Source of the DNA: Tranzscheliella williamsii
Taxonomy: Eukaryota; Basidiomycota; Ustilaginomycetes; Ustilaginales; Ustilaginaceae
Assembly: GCA_023212725.1 (NCBI GenBank)
Contig: JALBYF010000021.1
Location: 124,001-188,000, forward strand
DNA: 64,000 nucleotides
Direction of reading: 5' to 3'
The notes below the pieces were generated by a model, which was given only the letters and a program-made list of their open reading frames with translations, did no database searches and was not told where the DNA came from. Each line of letters starts with the position of its first letter. The stretch's first letter is position 1. The translations under genes were made by a program, and so were the position numbers. Positions 38,112-47,802 of this stretch are shown here, in pieces.

Positions 38112-40523
38112 CTAGCCGCTTGTCTGATCGTCGGTGTCGAGCTCGGCGCGGCTGGGGGCCGTGGCGGGGGTGGAGGGGGGCGGGGGGAAGCGGCGCGTGC
38201 GTTCGGTGAGGGTGAGGGGGACGAGGCGGGTGGCGAGGGCGGCGAGGAGGGCCATGGCGCCGCCGAAGCGGAGGACCCAGCGGGTCGCTTGGGCCGGGTT
38301 GGGAGGCGCGGTCGCGGAAGCGGAGACGAGGAGGGAGCGGTGGTGGTTGGCGGTGGCGAAGATGAGGGATGCGATCAGGGCGACGACGAGCTGGGGGGCG
38401 ACGATGGCGAGGTTGTGGATGCCGAGGATGGTGCCGCCGGTGGGGGTGTTGGGTTTGTGGCGGGGGGTGTCGTCAGCGGGGGGGGAGGGGGTGGTGGAGA
38501 GGGGTGCGCAGTCGACGAGGGCGGCGCGGGCGCGCGCGCGCGCCGGGCTCCAGTGGTCACCCTCGAACTCGTACGGCGAGTGGCCCTGCTCGGCCTCGCG
38601 GACGAACTCGCCGACAAGCGCAAACGGCACCCACGCCGCCACACTCCACGGGAGCCCGACGAGCGCGATCACCACGGTCGCCCCCGCCACACTCCGCGCC
38701 CACACCGTCCCCGCCAGCATCAGCACGCCAAACAAGACACATCCCACCGTCCAGAACGTCCGCAGCGTTACGCCCGCTCGCACCCCGCGCAGCAGTCGCC
38801 CACCCACCGAAAGCCTCTCCCCACCCCCCTCTCCAGACCAAGCCGCCGCTCCACCGCCGCCTCCGATCTCGACATGCTCGCTCGTGGCCTCGGACGACAA
38901 AGCATCCTCTTCCTCGTCGGTCGGGAGCCGGATAGCCGTGCGCCGGTTGCGCCTCTTCTCGCCCGCCAGTGAAAGATGCGGCAGCACCGCACCCGACGTC
39001 AGGGCGACGAGCGCAAAGAGCAGCATCGCGAACGACCCTCGCTCTGCATCTTTCTCCGAGATCCCATCCTGCTCATCGTGGTTCGGCCCGCCGGCTCGGT
39101 CGTTGCCTAAGAGATGCGTGGAAGACGCATAGATTGTCTGGCTGTCTCTGCGAGCCAGCCTGCGTTCGTACTCGGCCATCTGGACAATGTAGGTGGTGCT
39201 GTAGAACAAGAAGGGGAACCAGCCCAGGAAGGCAAAGAGCTGCACCAGGCAGACCCTCCGCACCGGCCTGGGCAGCCTTCGGATGGCGTTCCAGACATGG
39301 CGCACCGTTTGTCGGGACTGCTGCCAGACGCTGGGGGCAGAGCAGCGACGTGAAGGCGAGGGTGAATGCACGGATGCCTCAGGCGGCTTCTCGCTGATGA
39401 CGGTAACGGTGACAGTGACACAAGCGATCATGCCCAGCAAGGAGACCATTGCGAATCTTCGGAACTGGCCTTCGCCGAGCCAGCTGAGGGCGCGCCAGCT
39501 GGCCATGTCTGACCATCCGCAGAGGTAGCCGAGCACGTTCCCGGCATGGGTCATACGGCCTTGCCAGGCATTGGCGACACTCTGCTGCTCGCTCGGAGCG
39601 ATATCGAGGATAAGGGCACGCGAAGAGGCCTGCAGCCCGTTCAGCGCAAAGTCCAGCACCCAAAAGGCCAGCACCGAAATGAGCTGGGTGGTGAAGTGAA
39701 CCAGTTCGTTGCGGCGCGGATCCCAGTCAGCTAAACCTCCGCCGAAGACGTCGACCAAAAAGATCGAAACGGGCACCGAAAATGCGAGCGCAACGGTGGA
39801 GAGGGTGAGGAGGGCAGCCGAAAGGATCATGTACTTTCGTCTGCGAAAGGACGAGGTCGAGTTGTCCGACAGCGAGCCCACTACAGGTTGCGCAATCAGA
39901 CCGCTCATGGGCCCCGCGAGCCAGACGAGGCTTGTATTCTGCTCGCTGAGGCCTAGGGAAAGAAGATATGGTGTTCCGTAGGCGAGTTCCAGGGTCCATG
40001 CCAGTTGGGCGCCCGCCAGGCTGAGTGTCAGGATAGCGAGCCCGAGGCTGGTCAGTTTCAGCTCTGGCGGCTGCGGCTGGTCATGCTCGAGAAGGCTCTC
40101 GGAGGGTGTATCTGGCTGCGAGAGTGAGTCGACGTTGTTGCGGCTGCTCCGGTAGATGCCAAACGGAAGAGAAGCCTTGATCTTGTTCCGTAGTCTGTGC
40201 CATGCTCCGGGAAGGGACTGGGGCAGCGACCATTGACTTGCATCCCTGGCCTCAACCTGCTGCAAAGCCTGTCGCAGCCGCGCATTCTTGGCGTCTTCCG
40301 ACTCGGTGCGCCAGAGGTGGAAGCCATTACGGCGGCGCTCGTCGTCGGGCGATGCGCCGGCCACCGACGCCCGTGCCTGGTGATGTAGGGCAGGATTGTG
40401 CTGTGAACGGAGCAGATCGTCGAGGCTCGCGGGGGCTTCAGGTGTCCGTACAAGTGACTGTGAGCTGCCAGGGGAGTGCAGGCCTCCGTTGCTACTGCTG
40501 CCTGCAGCTACATTGGTCGACAT
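38112..40523 (-). CDS. SLC45/SUT-type sugar-proton symporter (major facilitator superfamily)
   Basis: Intronless, 803 residues. A ~140-residue hydrophilic N-terminus precedes the first membrane segment (TSLGLAILTLSLAGAQLAWTLE). The family signature follows: LAYGTPYLLSLGLSEQ, VWLAGPMSGLIAQPVVGSLSD with the RRRKYMI loop, then ALNGLQASSRALILDIAP. These are hallmarks of plant sucrose carriers, S. pombe Sut1 and animal SLC45. A large cytosolic loop splits the two six-helix halves, and a second hydrophilic loop (~570-640) holds acidic and Ser-rich segments. Likely substrate is a disaccharide (sucrose or maltose) taken up with H+ at the plasma or vacuolar membrane; this is inferred from family. Gly/Ala-rich GC-biased codons fill the C-terminal third. 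Confidence 0.83.
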   Translation of the reverse strand: MSTNVAAGSSSNGGLHSPGSSQSLVRTPEAPASLDDLLRSQHNPALHHQARASVAGASPDDERRRNGFHLWRTESEDAKNARLRQALQQVEARDASQWSLPQSLPGAWHRLRNKIKASLPFGIYRSSRNNVDSLSQPDTPSESLLEHDQPQPPELKLTSLGLAILTLSLAGAQLAWTLELAYGTPYLLSLGLSEQNTSLVWLAGPMSGLIAQPVVGSLSDNSTSSFRRRKYMILSAALLTLSTVALAFSVPVSIFLVDVFGGGLADWDPRRNELVHFTTQLISVLAFWVLDFALNGLQASSRALILDIAPSEQQSVANAWQGRMTHAGNVLGYLCGWSDMASWRALSWLGEGQFRRFAMVSLLGMIACVTVTVTVISEKPPEASVHSPSPSRRCSAPSVWQQSRQTVRHVWNAIRRLPRPVRRVCLVQLFAFLGWFPFLFYSTTYIVQMAEYERRLARRDSQTIYASSTHLLGNDRAGGPNHDEQDGISEKDAERGSFAMLLFALVALTSGAVLPHLSLAGEKRRNRRTAIRLPTDEEEDALSSEATSEHVEIGGGGGAAAWSGEGGGERLSVGGRLLRGVRAGVTLRTFWTVGCVLFGVLMLAGTVWARSVAGATVVIALVGLPWSVAAWVPFALVGEFVREAEQGHSPYEFEGDHWSPARARARAALVDCAPLSTTPSPPADDTPRHKPNTPTGGTILGIHNLAIVAPQLVVALIASLIFATANHHRSLLVSASATAPPNPAQATRWVLRFGGAMALLAALATRLVPLTLTERTRRFPPPPSTPATAPSRAELDTDDQTSG

Positions 40524-40933
40524 CTTCGGCCTAGGGGCAACGGTTGTATGGGATGAGTGCCTCTTACCAACTGCGTCAGAGCATGACTAGCTAAGTTCGA
40601 GGGATATAGGCGGATGCGTAAGCTTATGTGTACGCTACTTTGATCCGCAGCTCTGTATCTTGCTCATGAGTGGGAGCCAGGGGAGGACTATAGGTGTACA
40701 GGGAAGGGGGGGCGGGGTTGCAAGCCACAGTATGCCACTCCTAAGCACGGATCTCGTTCTCGGAAGTCGGATGTCTGACCCTACTGAACCTCTCCTCTCG
40801 GACGATAGGAAGAGCGCGTAGTGGAATTTGTGTGGAATTCACACCTAAGAGTTATACACTCACATTATCACTATGGATCCCACTTACTTGCCACCACGAC
40901 GGATGGACTGACCCCATCCCCATCGCCTCCAAC
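40524..40933. other. Divergent promoter spacer, SLC45-type / SNU114
   Basis: About 410 bp. AATTCACACC at 40836 and ACTCACATTATCAC just downstream resemble the CATTCAC family. The SNU114 frame is open upstream to 40832, but the conserved start is 40934. Confidence 0.4.
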
Positions 40934-43912
40934 ATGGATGACTATGACGAGTTCGGCAACTATATCGGCCCTTTGTCCGACTCCGATGCTGCCTCGGACG
41001 GGGAGCTCGAACCGGAGGCGGAGGACCTGCCGCCCGCTCTAGAAGAACCCGAACCGCTGGAAGGCTACGATGACGGCGACGACCCCTTGTCACGTATGCA
41101 GCTCGACGAGGAGGGCAATATCGTCCCACAGCACCAGCTCATCCGCGTCGACGAGGGCCCCTCCAACGCGGTGGTGCTGCACGAAGATAGGCAGCTCTAC
41201 CCGTCCGCTTCGGAGGTCTACGGCGAGGAGGTAGAGACGATGGTGCAGGAGGAGGATGCACAACCGCTGTCGGTCCCCATTGTAGAGCCCGTCAAAATCC
41301 GGCGCTTCGCTGTAGAGGAAGAGGGCCTGCCCGAAACACGCTTCGATCGCTCGTTCATGACGTCTCTCATGAACTTTCCCGAGATGACGAGAAACGTCGC
41401 CGTTGTCGGGCATTTGCATCACGGCAAGACGAGCCTCCTGGATATGCTGGTCTTCGAAACTCACAAGATGGAAGTTGACATGGACAAACATACGCGCTAT
41501 ACCGACACCCATCTATTGGAGCGCGACAGAGGCATCTCGATCAAGTCCGCTCCGATGTCCCTTGTGATGCCGGACACCAAAGGCAAATCGTATCTGCTCA
41601 ACGTGATCGACACGCCTGGGCACACGAACTTCCAGGACGAGGTCGCTGCCGCTTGCCGACTTGCAGACGGTGTTGTGCTCGTCGTCGACGTCGTCGAGGG
41701 CGTTATGTGCAACACCACGCATATCATCAAGCACTGTCTCAAGCACAAGCTCCCTATTGTCCTTGTCCTGAATAAGATCGATCGCCTCATCCTCGAGCTG
41801 CGGCTGCCGCCAACCGAGGCGTACTACAAGATTCGGCATGCTATCCAGGAAGTCAACAACTGTATTGCCAGCTTCGACGCCAATCCGGCGCTTCAGCTCG
41901 GTCCGGAGCGCGGCAACGTCGCTTTTGCCTCTACGCAAATGGGGTACTGCTTCACACTGCGCAGCTTTGCCAGCCTCTATGCGGATACATTCAGCAGCGG
42001 TATCGATACGGATGCGTTTGCCAAGCGTCTCTGGGGCAACATCTACTTTAACCAGGAGTCGCGCAATTTCTCGCGGTCCGCACCGGATCCAGACGCCAAG
42101 CGCTCCTTTGTCCACTTTATCCTAGAGCCGCTCTACAAGATCTACACTTCGGTCCTCTCCTCCGACGCCGACACGTTGCGGACGACGCTGGCTGGGCTCG
42201 GCATCCATCTCAAGCCGGCGGTCTTCAAGATCGATGTGCGGCCATTGCTCAAGGTTGTTCTCAACCAGTTCTTCGGGCCGTCGCGCGGGTTGGTCGACAT
42301 TGTGGTCGACCACGTCCCGTCTCCGAAACAAGCGGCGGCGGCGCGGCTGGCCAACGACTACACCGGTCCGTTGTCGGGTCGGGTCTACGAGGCGATGGCG
42401 GCGTGCGACGCCGAGGGGCCTCTGGTGATCCAGGTGACCAAGTTGTATGCGACGGTGGATGCGGCTGAGTTCCGCGCGTTCGGGCGGGTGATGTCCGGGA
42501 CGGCTAGGCCGGGGATGCCGGTCAAGGTGCTTGGCGAGGGCTTTACGCAGGAGGACGACGAGGAGATGGTGGCGGCGACGATCGGCGCGACGTGGATCAG
42601 CGAGGCGCGGTACGCGGTGGCGACGGCGGGCGTGCCGGCGGGCAACTGGGTGCTGCTGGCGGGGGTGGACGGGTCGATTGCCAAGAGCGCGACGCTGGTC
42701 GATGCGGCGGTGGGCAGCGAGGAGCTCTACATCTTCCGGCCGGTTGCGCACATGACGCAGGCGGTGCTCAAGGTCTCGGTGGAGCCGCTCCACCCGACCG
42801 AACTGCCCAAGATGCTCGAGGGCCTGCGCAAGATCAGCAAGAGCTACCCGCTGGCCACGACGCGCGTCGAGGAGTCTGGCGAGCACATCCTGCTCGGCAC
42901 GGGCGAGCTCTACCTGGACTGCCTCCTGCACGACCTGCGCGTCCTGTTCACCGAGATCGAGATCCGCATCTCGGACCCTGTTGTCCGCTTCTGCGAGACA
43001 GTGGTAGAGACGTCGGCGGTCAAGTGCTACGCCAGCACGCCGAACAAGCAGAACAAGCTGACCATCATCTGCGAGCCGCTCGAGAAGGGGCTTGCCGAGG
43101 AGATCGAGTCCGGCCGGCTGGATGTGCGCGCGGCGCCCAAGGTGCTGGCGCGGCAGCTGCAGGAGCGGTACGGGTGGGACGTGCTGGCGAGTCGGAGCGT
43201 GTGGTGCTTCGGGCCGGACGAGCGCGGGCCGAACGTGCTGGTCGACGATACGCTGCCGGGCGAGGTGGACAAGGCGCTGCTGTACGCGGTGCGAGCCTCG
43301 GTCGCGCAGGGGTTCCAGTGGGGATGCCGGGAGGGGCCGTTGTGCGATGAGCCGATGCGGGGGGTCAAGTTCCGCATCGTCGGCGCCGAGGTGGCGAGCG
43401 GGCCGTTGCAGCGGGGCGGCGGACAGGTGATCCCCACGGCGCGGCGGGCGTGCTATGCCGCGTTCCTGCTCGCCTCGCCGCGCCTGATGGAGCCCATCTT
43501 CGAGGCCGAGATCCAGTCGTCGCCCGAAGGCGTCGCCGCCGTCTACACGCTCCTTGCCAAGCGCCGCGGCCACGTGGTCAGCGACCACCCCAAGCCCGGC
43601 TCCCCGCTCGTCACCGTCCGCGCCTACCTGCCGGCCATCGACGCCGCCGGCTTCGAAACCGACCTGCGCATCGCGACCCACGGCTCCGCCTTCCCCCTGC
43701 TCACCTTCAGCCACTGGTCCATCGTCCCCGGCAGCCCCACGGACTCGTCGATCCAGCTCCGCCCCCTCGAACCCGCCCCACCCCCCGCCCTCGCTCGTGA
43801 CTTTACCCTCAAAACAAGACGCCGCAAGGGCCTCCCCGACAACATCGCCCTGGCCTCCTACCTCGACGCAGAAATGGCCGTCGCCCTCGCACACGCCGGC
43901 ATCGACCTATGA
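40934..43912 (+). CDS. SNU114: U5 snRNP GTPase Snu114 (EFTUD2, 116 kDa)
   Basis: Intronless, 992 residues from the ATG at 40934 (MDDYDEFGNYIGP, the conserved EFTUD2 start). An acidic N-terminal region precedes an EF-2-like core: P-loop GHLHHGKT (159-166), switch region ERDRGISIKS, DTPGH (226-230) and NKID (280-283). Domains II-V follow, including HPTELPKMLEGLRKISKSYPL and GTGELYLDCLLHDLR, and later CGPDERGPN-like and KFRIVGAEVA segments. It remodels the spliceosome with Prr28/Brr2/Prp8. Residues at the extreme C-terminus (LKTRRRKGLPDNIALASYLD) match the family. The last ~420 nt are strongly C-rich whereas the ~400 nt before are G-rich, yet the protein stays conserved. Confidence 0.96.
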   Translation: MDDYDEFGNYIGPLSDSDAASDGELEPEAEDLPPALEEPEPLEGYDDGDDPLSRMQLDEEGNIVPQHQLIRVDEGPSNAVVLHEDRQLYPSASEVYGEEVETMVQEEDAQPLSVPIVEPVKIRRFAVEEEGLPETRFDRSFMTSLMNFPEMTRNVAVVGHLHHGKTSLLDMLVFETHKMEVDMDKHTRYTDTHLLERDRGISIKSAPMSLVMPDTKGKSYLLNVIDTPGHTNFQDEVAAACRLADGVVLVVDVVEGVMCNTTHIIKHCLKHKLPIVLVLNKIDRLILELRLPPTEAYYKIRHAIQEVNNCIASFDANPALQLGPERGNVAFASTQMGYCFTLRSFASLYADTFSSGIDTDAFAKRLWGNIYFNQESRNFSRSAPDPDAKRSFVHFILEPLYKIYTSVLSSDADTLRTTLAGLGIHLKPAVFKIDVRPLLKVVLNQFFGPSRGLVDIVVDHVPSPKQAAAARLANDYTGPLSGRVYEAMAACDAEGPLVIQVTKLYATVDAAEFRAFGRVMSGTARPGMPVKVLGEGFTQEDDEEMVAATIGATWISEARYAVATAGVPAGNWVLLAGVDGSIAKSATLVDAAVGSEELYIFRPVAHMTQAVLKVSVEPLHPTELPKMLEGLRKISKSYPLATTRVEESGEHILLGTGELYLDCLLHDLRVLFTEIEIRISDPVVRFCETVVETSAVKCYASTPNKQNKLTIICEPLEKGLAEEIESGRLDVRAAPKVLARQLQERYGWDVLASRSVWCFGPDERGPNVLVDDTLPGEVDKALLYAVRASVAQGFQWGCREGPLCDEPMRGVKFRIVGAEVASGPLQRGGGQVIPTARRACYAAFLLASPRLMEPIFEAEIQSSPEGVAAVYTLLAKRRGHVVSDHPKPGSPLVTVRAYLPAIDAAGFETDLRIATHGSAFPLLTFSHWSIVPGSPTDSSIQLRPLEPAPPPALARDFTLKTRRRKGLPDNIALASYLDAEMAVALAHAGIDL

Positions 43913-44133
43913 CCCGGCACCACCGCAGCACACCCACACACTCTCCTGTAACATTAACCACCCCGGCAGCGGCTTGTCCTGCAATTTCAACCGGATTTTC
44001 ACTAGCCTCACAACGAACCAGCGCAAACGGTACCTGCGATCCCATCAGGACGCCGCGGGGGAGACGAAAGTGGAAAGAGCCATGATATTATTGTAGACGG
44101 GGGCGGGAGAGTATAGAGCGCAGCGGGGCGGCG

Positions 44134-44656
44134 TTAAGATGCGGGCTGAGTGTTTTCCTTGAGCGGTAGGAGGAGGTCGTTTTTGAGCAGCAGTTCTTCC
44201 AGCTCGCCGGACTGGTGCACTGTGGTCGGGGCGGGGGAGGGGAAGAGGGAGGAAAGAGAGTGAGCGTGGATGGACGGGGCGGATGGTGGGGGACGGTGGG
44301 TGCTTACTGTTGATCATGATGTCGCAGCCGCCGACGAATTCGCCGGCGACGTAGACCTGGGGGATGGTGGGCCAGTCGGAGAACTGCTTGATGCCCTCGC
44401 GGAGCTCCTGGTCTTCGAGGCAGTTGAAGGTGGTGAGTTTGTCGGGCTTGACGCCCTGGACCTGCATGACCTGGATCACGGCGCGCGAGAAGCCGCACAT
44501 GGGCATCTCGGGCGTGCCCTTCATAAAGACGACGAGCGGATTCGCCTTGACTGCCGCCTCGATCTTACTGCGCGCCTCGGTCGACAAGCTTCGGGCCGCC
44601 GCCATCGTCCGCGCAACAGCCACCGCCGACCTACCCTGCGGCCGCCCAAACACCAC
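44134..44656 (-). CDS. GRX5: Mitochondrial monothiol glutaredoxin Grx5
   Basis: Two exons, complement(44134..44219, 44308..44656), 144 residues; donor GTAAGC, acceptor CACAG, joined as [15 protein letters not shown]. The monothiol motif CGFS (Cys54) sits in [16 protein letters not shown], with KGT upstream and [19 protein letters not shown] downstream for glutathione binding. The basic, Ser/Ala-rich N-terminus (~1-30) is a mitochondrial presequence. Grx5 carries [2Fe-2S] clusters from the Isu1/Hsp70 scaffold toward later ISC factors. Length matches yeast Grx5 (150). Confidence 0.95.
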
Positions 44657-45557
44657 CGTCCCAACCGGCCCCCCACGCTGTCATACCCCCACAAGCAACC
44701 CGAGCACCATCACTTCCGGTCAGCTCCTGCGACGCGCACGCCACACAATGCCCCAACACAGCTTACTTACCAGGACGCCGACACTTTGTCGGAAAAAGGC
44801 TGACATAGTACGTTGTAGAAGACAAGAAGCAGACAGCTTACAGGAGAAATATGGTGGCTAGAACGGTGGCGCCACTGCTCAGCCGGATGGTATATTACCA
44901 GCCGCGGTGTGGAGGAATAGAGCTTCTCGAAATTCCCATCTTCCGCTCAGCGCTAAGCTGAATTGAATCCTAGCCAGCTGGGAAGGCGTCCCCGATCGAT
45001 CACATTAGTCATCGAGTCGTGTTAGATCGCCTCTCAGATCGCCTCTCACTACATCACCCCGACGCAGAACATCGCCAAGCATGATGCACACGGCACAAGC
45101 TAGAAGAGGAGAATGTAGGAAACACTTTAGATTCGCGACGGCAGGCTAGCGAGAGCGGCTACGGCGTAGGTACTGGCAGGGAAGCAACTTTTTTATTTTG
45201 GGAGTTTTGGGCGTTTTGTGGATAGAAAAGCGGACAAGACGGAGCCTGTAGGGAAACATAGAGACGGACCGGGACGATTCTGGTCGAGGCAAGGCAGCGC
45301 CAGACGACTTTCTGGCAGATCAGCAGAAAGACGGTCTGGTCTGTATTCCCTGCCCAGGGAATAGTGTCTCCCACCAGTCAACGGCGTTCAACGCGCAAGA
45401 GATGGTGGGAGACGGGGAGACGACCTTTTGCAAGGTGGACAGTGGACCACCGGAAGAAGTAACACTAAAGATACAGCTGCAATACGAGACTAGGACGAGA
45501 AAGGAGAGCCGACAAGAGATACTACCGGCCAATCACCGCCTCCGCCAGAGAATAGAC
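44657..45557. other. Spacer between GRX5 and the bZIP gene
   Basis: About 900 bp between the GRX5 start and the bZIP stop, both on the minus strand. It should hold the GRX5 promoter and the bZIP 3' UTR. Short open frames only; a TTTTTTATTTTGGG tract lies near 45189. Confidence 0.45.
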
Positions 45558-47802
45558 TCAGTTGGAGGCCAAGAGGGCGCGTGCATCGTCTCGGTCCTTT
45601 TCGGCTAGTTCGCATCGCTTCTTCCAGATGTCTACCTCGTTGGCAAGGGCGTCAATCTTTTCGTGAAGCAGCCGCAGCTCTTCGGCCTTGCGGTGTCGCG
45701 AACGACGCGCGGCAAGCGTGTTGGAGAGTCGCTTGGCAACTCGCGGATCCTTCTCTCTGCGGATGGCAGCCTCCTCCTCGGCAAACTCATCCACCTCGGT
45801 CGAGATGCTCGTGTCTCGACGAGACGTGGCCGAGGCCGTGTAGTAGGTCCGCTTCTGGATGGGCGCGTCCATGGGAAGCAGGTCGGTTGAGTCCAGTCGG
45901 CGCTTGGATCCTCGCGACTCGACCTTGTTGGAGCAAGAAGAGCTTCGTCGGGTGAGCGACGGAGAGCAGCTTCCCGACTCGCTCACATTATCTTCGTGCT
46001 GCATGTAGCCGACGGTGGCAGCCTCGACAGCAGGAGCGACCGTGACCGGAGCAGTAGGAGATGTCGCTTTGGCTACAGTGGAGAAGGCCAGCGGCGAAGC
46101 GGTCAACGCAGGCTCAGCAAGAGCCGCCACACCGGTGGTGCTCTGGGAAGCGTTGGCGGTGGCATTGACGTTCGAGAGCGCAGCGCTGCTCAGCGCTCGA
46201 AGCAGAGTCAATGCAGGGTCTTCACCACCGGCAGGCTTGATGAGCTTGCTAAAAGCCATCTCGGCAGGCAGCTTGCCCGCTTTACCCTCGGGGAAGAGGG
46301 TAAAGTCGGATCCCAGTTCCGAAGTGCCGAAATCGCCTTGGCTGTGGGAGCCAAAGTCGTTCTGTAGCGCTTCGATGGGGCTCACGTTCGAGGAAGCATA
46401 GCCATCGTGCCGAGGGAACAATGGAGCGCCGGCGATGCCGGGAACGCCAAAGTCATCGTAGCTGTCAAGAGGCAGCAGCGGGCTGGGGCCGCAGGAATCG
46501 AGCTCGAATGACATCGAGTCGGTCAGCGCAGGCGAGGGATCAGTCCAGTCTGGTGAAGACAAAAAGTCCTCGGCAGCTTGTGCCTGAAATCCGTGTCCGA
46601 TCCAGGAAGGGTCGTCGGCCGACATAGGATTCAAGCCAAACGAGGCGTTGAAAGCCGAGTCGTTCTTGTTCGAGTCCGTAAGACGCGCCTCGAAAGGCAG
46701 CGTCGGGACACCACCATCAGTAGCAGCCGGCATGCTGGCGTTGAGCTGAGCAATAGCTTGCTGATAATATCGAACCTGGTCGAGCCTGTGTCGTTGAGCC
46801 AAGGAGGCGGAGCTGTTCAACGGTTGGTTAGAACGGGTCCGGTGTTGGTTCGTGGGAGACAGGGTGTGACGACGACGCGTAGCCAAGGCAGGAGCAGCAG
46901 GAGAGGATGCTGAAGCCGAGGTTTGCTGGAGGCGGAAAGCTTGGGCCTGGTAGGATGGCTGGATCGGGGTCGAGACAGCGGTAGGCACGGCGGCTTGGGA
47001 TTGTTTAGCGGGACGGATGGCGGCCAAGGCAGACTGGAGATGCCGGAGGAGGTTGGCTTGCGCAGAGGGAGACGAAGGATTCGAGATCGCTGCTTCTAGA
47101 GGAGCACGAAGAGAGATGCTTGAGACGTGGCCAGAGGTTCTGATCTGGTCAGGAGAGGATCTTGTATGGATGGAAGGATTATTCAAAAAGCGATACGCTT
47201 GGGTACCGAGGCTATCGTTCGTCGGGCGGTGGACACCGTTCAAAAAGGGTGGTGTGGCAGTCGAGAGACTGTGTCTCGGGGCGTTGTTGACTTGCGGATG
47301 GATACTGTTTGCCGTAGAAGGGCTCTGGTCGGAGAGTGGGGACAACCATAATGGCGAATTAAAAGACAGCTTGTTGGGAGCTGTCAGATTGACGTTGGTA
47401 TTGTTAGTCGATAAAGACAACGAAGGAATCAACCCGAGGGGAGGATTCGATGACAATGTGTTGGAGGTAGAGGGGAGAGGCTGCAACTGAGGGGTCGAAG
47501 AGTCTATCCTTTCGTCGTTATCTAACGAGAAAGAATGTTGAAGATCTGAACGGGAAATCCGTTTAGAAGAACATGATGGGCCAACAGTGTGGTCAGATAG
47601 GAAAGAGCTATAGGATATGGTTTGGCCGTAAACGGAGACGGGAGCCTAGCAGTGAAAAAACGGAAATCACTATTGCGTAGATGGGCGATTTCCGTAGGAG
47701 TGGTTGGGATCACGTTGGAGCTGGTGGTGTTGCTCGAGATCGATCGATGTGGAAGGATGTTAGTGGTATGGGTTGGGAAAGGGATGAGAAAATGGGAGAC
47801 AT
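45558..47802 (-). CDS. Gcn4/Cpc1-type bZIP transcription factor
   Basis: The main exon carries a C-terminal bZIP: DPRVAKRLSNTLAARRSRHR (basic region, NTxAARRSR) followed by a Leu-heptad region ending WKKRCELAEKDRDDARALL, closest to fungal Gcn4/Cpc1, the general amino-acid control activator. Asp/Phe/Leu-rich blocks upstream (SPDWTDPSPALTDSMSFEL, GSDFTLFPEG) look like activation domains. The N-terminus is unresolved: the open frame reaches back to 47652 without any ATG before residue ~250, so a 5' exon is required. The best model I find is complement(45558..47607, 47714..47802), 712 residues, starting at the strong-context GCCGCCATGT; the donor GTGATC is weak. An alternative acceptor, CTGCTAG near 47653, follows a good polypyrimidine tract. 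Confidence 0.75.

Noticed and set aside
38134..39132. 332-codon plus-strand frame over the 3' half of the transporter
   Set aside because: It overlaps transmembrane-coding sequence of the SLC45-type gene and is Arg/Pro/Ser-rich low complexity.
42122..43894. 590-codon open frame antisense to SNU114
   Set aside because: It overlaps a clearly conserved protein gene along its whole length, and arises because GC-rich wobble positions remove stop codons from the complement. Its composition (His/Arg/Gln-rich) is typical of an antisense artefact.
47563..47574. ATG TTC TTC TAA as a three-codon uORF like GCN4 uORF1
   Set aside because: In the preferred gene model this lies inside the second exon out of frame, so it is not a leader uORF. 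Kept only as an alternative if the 5' exon model fails.
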